NCBI GenBank assembly: GCA_950106755.1
Contig: OX467086.1
Location: 32,630,001 to 32,694,000 of the forward strand
Source of the DNA: Climacium dendroides
Lineage: Eukaryota; Streptophyta; Bryopsida; Hypnales; Climaciaceae
Direction of reading: 5' to 3'
Length of the DNA: 64,000 bases
Part shown: one piece after another, positions 58,998-64,000 of the stretch
Numbering within the stretch: the stretch's first letter is position 1
How the letters are laid out: each line of letters starts with the position of its first letter
Translations under genes and position numbers: made by a program
Notes under the pieces: generated by a model
What the model saw: the letters and a program-made list of their open reading frames with translations, nothing else
What the model was told of the DNA's origin: nothing
The model's database searches: none

Positions 58998-59813
58998 TAT
59001 CTCTAAGTAAATTATGCTTAGAAATATTGAATTCAATTATACAATAAATATTTGATTGAATTTTAATCGAAACATTATACTAAAATAAATTTAATATTCG
59101 TCAAACAAAAGATTTTGCATTTGCAACTAGTCACAAGAAAAGGTTGACTTAGTGTTCCTTCACTTTCATTGGGGAACTCAAATAAACTCCTTGAGAGTAA
59201 AATGAATGGACCTATCTTTTTCAACCAAAATGAAGTATATCTCCAAAATTCAGTAAAACCGCCACTTTACATTCATCAACATAGAGAAGCCTTTTGAAAG
59301 GTCCAATTTTCTAATAACTATTCAATCTTAGACATCTCACCTACAAGTGTTGTGTTTCTAAGGTCCCTATAATTATTATATTCTAAATGTATCAATAAAA
59401 TTTTGCTTTAACCAAAATTAGAGATTGGACCACTATCTATGATCATCCATTTTGGACTGAAAAATATAGATACATTGAAACATGCCCATTTATTCCCAGA
59501 AAGACCCTTGAAGCCCAAATCAATCCTCTTGTAGTTTGCAACAATAAAATTAGTTGGTCAAATGCCTAGAAATTTTCTCTTATCTACTTTTTATTTATTT
59601 ATTTAACCATCCCGTTCTGTGCTATCCACTACTTCTTATGATACAAATTCCAACTTCATATGAATTAAACATCAATGGTATTAAAATAATAAACCTTCCA
59701 ACAAAGAAAGAAATTAAATGATTTCCAAAGTTGGATAAAAGGTGTGAAATTAAAATCCTAGCATACTTACCAATATCCAATACTAAATATGAAACGCAAT
59801 CTCAATTAAGGAG
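58998..59813. other. AT-rich intergenic DNA
   Basis: No gene or repeat boundary was found. Confidence 0.45.
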
Positions 59814-59942
59814 AACCAACCTATTACCACCACCCTTCTCAATTCCACCCTCATGTATCCATCATGTACATCTTAGAGGGCGGAATGTACACCACGTGTA
59901 GATGAGGGCAGAATTGAGAAGGATGGTGGTAATAAGTTGGTT
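59814..59942. repeat. 129-bp hairpin, arms of about 41 bp
   Basis: AACCAACCTATTACCACCAC is inverted as GTGGTAATAAGTTGGTT at the right. Pairing continues inward (TTCTCAATTC..CCCTCAT with ATGAGGG..GAATTGAGAA). It may be a very small foldback element or a small-RNA precursor-like hairpin. Confidence 0.7.
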
Positions 59943-62133
59943 CACCTTTGCATGTACCTTTGAATATAACTTTGCATATCCATCTGAGCTTGGAACAAAC
60001 CAATTTACAAATGCCCCAATGGGACCAGAAATTTGACAGAATCGACTTTATAATGTATTCTGTACAACACAATCAATCAATTCATCAGGCCGATCCTTCG
60101 GTATTGGCAAATCTTCGGTCCCTCTCCAAGCCTCAAAATTTTATTTGTTGCGTGCCAAACAATAAGGGATGCAGACTCCATCAGACATGTGGGCAATGGG
60201 TCACATACTCGCATGTCCTACTCACCGAAATCGCTACAAAATATCAGCTCAAGCCATGAAGGATGCTTCCCAGCCAGAAGACATCAAGTAACCCCAACAC
60301 GCCACACTCAGTTAGTAACATCAGAAATGCAACACCGACGGGGACACCGATGGGGATTTGCACCTACAGTTACTAATTAATATCAAGCTTCCCATTGCAT
60401 ATATATATGTAGCAGAAGCTCAGTTAGAATGCGTCTCTCTATTCCGCTTTCTTTCTTGGAGCACACTCAGATGCACACAAGTTGTAGATCCATATATCAA
60501 TGCTGGGATCACACCATTTGCAACCAAGTCGCATTAATATTTTGCAGGTTCGCTACTGGCGTTTGTTTCAGAGTAGTTCATTTCATGTCTCTTCCTGGAG
60601 TCTGTTTATTCTCGCTAGCTGTGCACATTTGTTGATCGGCATTGCTCGATAGATTGCTTGTCATTCACAATTATATATAAGCAAGCCAGCTTTTGATGCG
60701 ATTCTGATGATTGATTGATGTATTGACAGACTTCAAATTAAAGTTGGTAACAATCAGGCTTTCCTGAATCGAATTCCAGTGATTCATGAATCATTTGCTG
60801 CAATCTTGTAACCTTTTTGCAGAGAGAGAGTTGCAGATCATAGCTTCAGTTTTGTTTTGAGTTGCAGTACTGAACGATTATTGCTGCAGTGTTTAATATC
60901 TAGACGTTAAGGATTCACGACGCTCGTATTTCACCATTTCTCAAAATGGCGGATTGTGTGGTGAATGTTTGCAGCAGTTTCAGTTGATGAATGGATTGAA
61001 ATCTGAGATCAATACTAGTCTTAGTTTTTAGAGAATTGAACACTGGTACATCACAATTTTGGTGCACGTAGAAACAACCGTGGCAGTTGAACACTTTAGG
61101 CCATTCTATCTGAAGTTGTTTTCTTCCGCCTTGCTACTTGAAATTTCAAAACTTCTTGGTCAATTATTCAAGATGGAAAGCCTCTGGTGGTCCAAGCTTA
61201 TGTATTCTGTCGATTTTGGTTTTTTTTGTATGGGACGCTAACAAGACGGTCGTTAACTAAACTTCCGTCCAGAGTTGATAAGCTCTAGTTCTGATCTCGG
61301 CAGGTTATTAATTTACGAAAATATCCCAACTTGATTTTCAGAGCCAAGGATATAGAATTGCAGCTAATTTTGGGAATAAGGTTCTATTTCAATCTCATCT
61401 TGATTAGAGTTGATTGAGTACTCAAAGAGCTGGTCTCAAATCTCGGGTACTTCGGAAAAAGTCTAGAGTACCTTGTGCTTCGATACAAAAAACATGTTTT
61501 TCATATGTTGTGCGTTTTGATAATCAAGTGCTCATTCTTTAATTACTGATTACGACAAGACCTCTCTCTGAATAGGAATTGGTCAGGTAATTAATGACTA
61601 GAAATTGATGGCCTCAAAACTAAGGAGGATGAACATTTGTAAATCCTTGGTGCTTTGATTCCTTTTCTTGCTGCAGTGATACAGTAATGGTGGTGCCTTG
61701 CACGAATGTTAGATGCATGAATGAGCAAAGTCTGTATTCATGTGTCTAATGGCTAGCGAGCAATTACAGAATCACGGATTAAAAAATTTGAGAGATGTGA
61801 GGAAGAATTATCAAACGATGGCCTGAAAGAATGAACCCAATCCTTGTTGTTTATACCATTGAGAGCCATTGTTGTGTAATCCACACACAAGGCTAACACA
61901 TATACTTAATTGTTTTGCTTCTCAATTGAAGACCTTGATTACTTGATTGCTTTCTCTCTGTGATACTTATTTAGTATACTTTCCTTTAATTTTGGACTAT
62001 CTAGAGATTAAGTTGTGTTAGTGTTTAGAGGTTTCATTCCATCTCGAATGCCATCAGTTGGTGACTCCTTTAAGTTACAGGGGGCACCACAGTATTCACA
62101 CTATTCAAACACTTTTCTGTACCTGTGCCTCAG
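59943..62133 (+). promoter_or_regulatory. Upstream region of the aminotransferase gene
   Basis: GC-balanced, repeat-poor sequence 5' of the aminotransferase start. Parts are likely promoter and leader; CCTCAG directly before the ATG at 62134 could be a splice acceptor, implying an upstream exon. A TATATATA tract lies at about 60399. No other gene is supported. Confidence 0.35.
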
Positions 62134-63651
62134 ATGGCAGGTGACGGCAGCAAATTCCACTCGCAGGGATCAGCCAGCAAAACCGGTGGAGATGCAGCAA
62201 CTCCAGAAGATCCAATGCTTCTGAATTGCGACTAGTAAGTTTCTATTACTACTTGTCTGCCTCAAAAGTACATGCACACAATGTAAGGATTCAAGCCATG
62301 ATGCTATTTACGCAGCAATTTAGTAGAATCTAATTGTGTCAATATGTACCAGCATTGCACATTTCAAGATTTGTCATACCCCCCCAGTGCCAAAACAACA
62401 AATTTGGTGTTAAGAAATGTAGTAGTGTCAAAGGAGTATATAAGCCTACACACTAAACCGCATATGGATTGTGTTTTCTACCTTTGAAAATCAACATAAT
62501 TTAAGAGAAATTTGTATGTTTTGTTGCAATGAGTTGTTTGGATGTCTAATTTTGGGATCTCTTTATAGCTGAAAACATGACAAGGTTCCTAAATAATGCA
62601 CAAACTATCCTTTAAATAATTCACTTAGTGGTGTACAATTTGTGCAGTGGCGATCCAACCATGTTCGACGCCTACTGGAAAGTGCACAAATTTGAGCACG
62701 TGATGGTGCGCAACGCTGGTGACGGGTTGAGTTATTTTGGGGAGTCCAACGCCGACTCGCCCCGGCCGGGATTCGAGAATGCCGAGCTGGAAGATGCTGT
62801 TCGGGCTCTCCACGCCTTGGTGGGAAATGCTGTTACCAAGGACAGACACATTGTTGTGGGCAATGGCAGCACGCAGCTCTTCCAAGCTGCGTTATACGCG
62901 TTGGCCTCCTCCGGTAACTGTCGTCCTCTCGGCAACACTGACTCCACTAGCAACAGCACCGCTGTGGTGGCTCAATCACCTTACTACTCGGTAGGTACCA
63001 CATTCATATATCCACGAGTGGAAACATGGTCTGCGTTGACATTGGAAACGATGCATGAGAAAAGGAGTCACAACTAGTCTAAGTAGCCATGTGGGTCTTC
63101 ACATGGGTCATTTTTCTGTTCTACGTAGACCTTGTTGTTGCATTCCATTCATTTATATCAGCATGTATGGTCAATGATTTGAAGTTAGTACCGTAGTTGT
63201 AGGGGAGGTTCTTGCTGACCATCGATATCGTTATTCAGATTCAAAGCTTGTGCTAGGAAGGGATTTTATCAAGTAGATTGAATGTGGTCTCATTTGTTAA
63301 AATACCATGTTTCAAAGTGACAAAATTGTGACATTCAAGTGGCTTGGTCGTGCAGGCATATCCTCAGATTATCAACTACTTGCAGTCCAAGCTATTCCAT
63401 TGGGCGGGAGACTCGCGTGCATACCAGCCCAAGAGAGGCGAAGCCTGCATCGAGGTGATCACTTCTCCTAACAATCCATGCGGTGGACTTCGTGAAGGAT
63501 TGGTGAGGAAGGAAGAAGGACTTCGGCTCCTTCAAGTCCACGACTTGGCGTACTACTGGCCAACTCATATGCCTATCACCAAGCCCTTGGACCACAATGT
63601 CATGTTGTTCACCTTGTCCAAATGTACAGGACATGCTGGAGTCCGCATTGG
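62134..63651 (+). CDS. Tryptophan aminotransferase of the TAA1/TAR family, 5' part
   Basis: Three exons seen: 62134-62234, 62648-62990 and 63356-63651. All have GT-AG junctions, and the gene continues past the window. The 246 visible residues show the alliinase/TAA1 fold signatures in order: YGDPTMFDAYW (about 34-44), VGNGSTQLFQAAL, APYYS-like SPYYSAYPQI, TSPNNPCG, HDLAYYWP and LSKCTGHAGVRIG. Lys237 in SKCTGHAG is the expected PLP Schiff-base lysine. TAA1/TAR enzymes convert L-tryptophan to indole-3-pyruvate, the first step of auxin synthesis; alliinases share the fold but need an extra EGF-like region not seen here. The ATG at 62134 gives a short N-terminus (MAGDGSKFHS) without a signal peptide. 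If an upstream exon exists, the true start may differ. Confidence 0.88.
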
Positions 63652-64000
63652 GTGAGTCACTGAATTAATGGGTGTTCACCTCAACTTTCACTTTGCAGAG
63701 TTTACAATAATGTTTGTGAAATTCACGAGAAGAGGATTGCGTCAAATAATGTATCTTACATGAGTGGAAACTGTCCATGAAAAGTTACCTACAAGACGTC
63801 ATCTTGAGATCTTTTCCTTTCTCGTTAAAATTAGGACAAGCTTATTTTGCCCTTTTCATGTTCTTGCTAGATTGCAAAACCCACAACGAGGTACTGATTC
63901 TGCCATCGGAATTGGTAAGCTTGTCCTACTTTTAACGCTTGGAAGTGGGTAGGGAAATCATGCATGGCAGAACGCGTGGCTCCCTACTCGCTCTCTAGTA
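63652..64000 (+). other. Intron 3 of the aminotransferase gene
   Basis: It begins GTGAGT after the exon ending at 63651. The expected next exon (GW-A-L after RIG) was not found before the window ends. Confidence 0.55.

Overview
This window looks like nuclear DNA of a land plant, most likely a bryophyte such as a moss. The genes have short GT-AG introns and plant-type products: an ARM-repeat protein, a chloroplast HugZ/HOZ-like protein and a tryptophan aminotransferase. An animal-type inward-rectifier (Kir) potassium channel sits among them; I recall such channels from mosses but not from seed plants. The species cannot be fixed from sequence alone. The DNA between genes is strongly AT-rich and packed with short inverted-repeat elements. 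I recognise no LTR retrotransposon or retroviral-type gene.

Layout. 0.9-2.8 kb: a two-exon ARM-repeat gene on the minus strand. 3-19.5 kb: repeats, tandem duplications, MITEs and a 5-kb large inverted repeat. 20.2-23.8 kb: a ten-exon alpha/beta-hydrolase gene. 25.05-25.68 kb: a 5' fragment of large-subunit (26S) rRNA that stops beside a MITE. 27.9-34.7 kb: a GC-balanced block holding the intronless Kir channel gene on the minus strand (31.0-32.6 kb). 35-42.5 kb: repeat land, including a nearly perfect 992-bp mariner-type foldback. 42.75-46.72 kb: a twelve-exon HugZ/HOZ-like gene. 47.85-50.18 kb: a decayed DDE (pogo/Tc1-mariner-like) transposon with a one-frame transposase. 50.5-60 kb: several more inverted-repeat elements. 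62.1-64 kb: the start of a TAA1/TAR-type aminotransferase gene, which runs off the window.

The five genes are unrelated housekeeping, signalling or hormone genes with no operon-like logic. The most unusual feature is a set of non-autonomous elements bounded by TTAA with termini starting CCC (34.98, 41.74, 50.69, 53.40 and 58.26 kb, plus two 231-bp elements at 8.60 and 11.25 kb). This target and terminus pattern is that of the piggyBac superfamily, which I do not associate with land plants. No piggyBac transposase is visible here, so the assignment rests on termini only.
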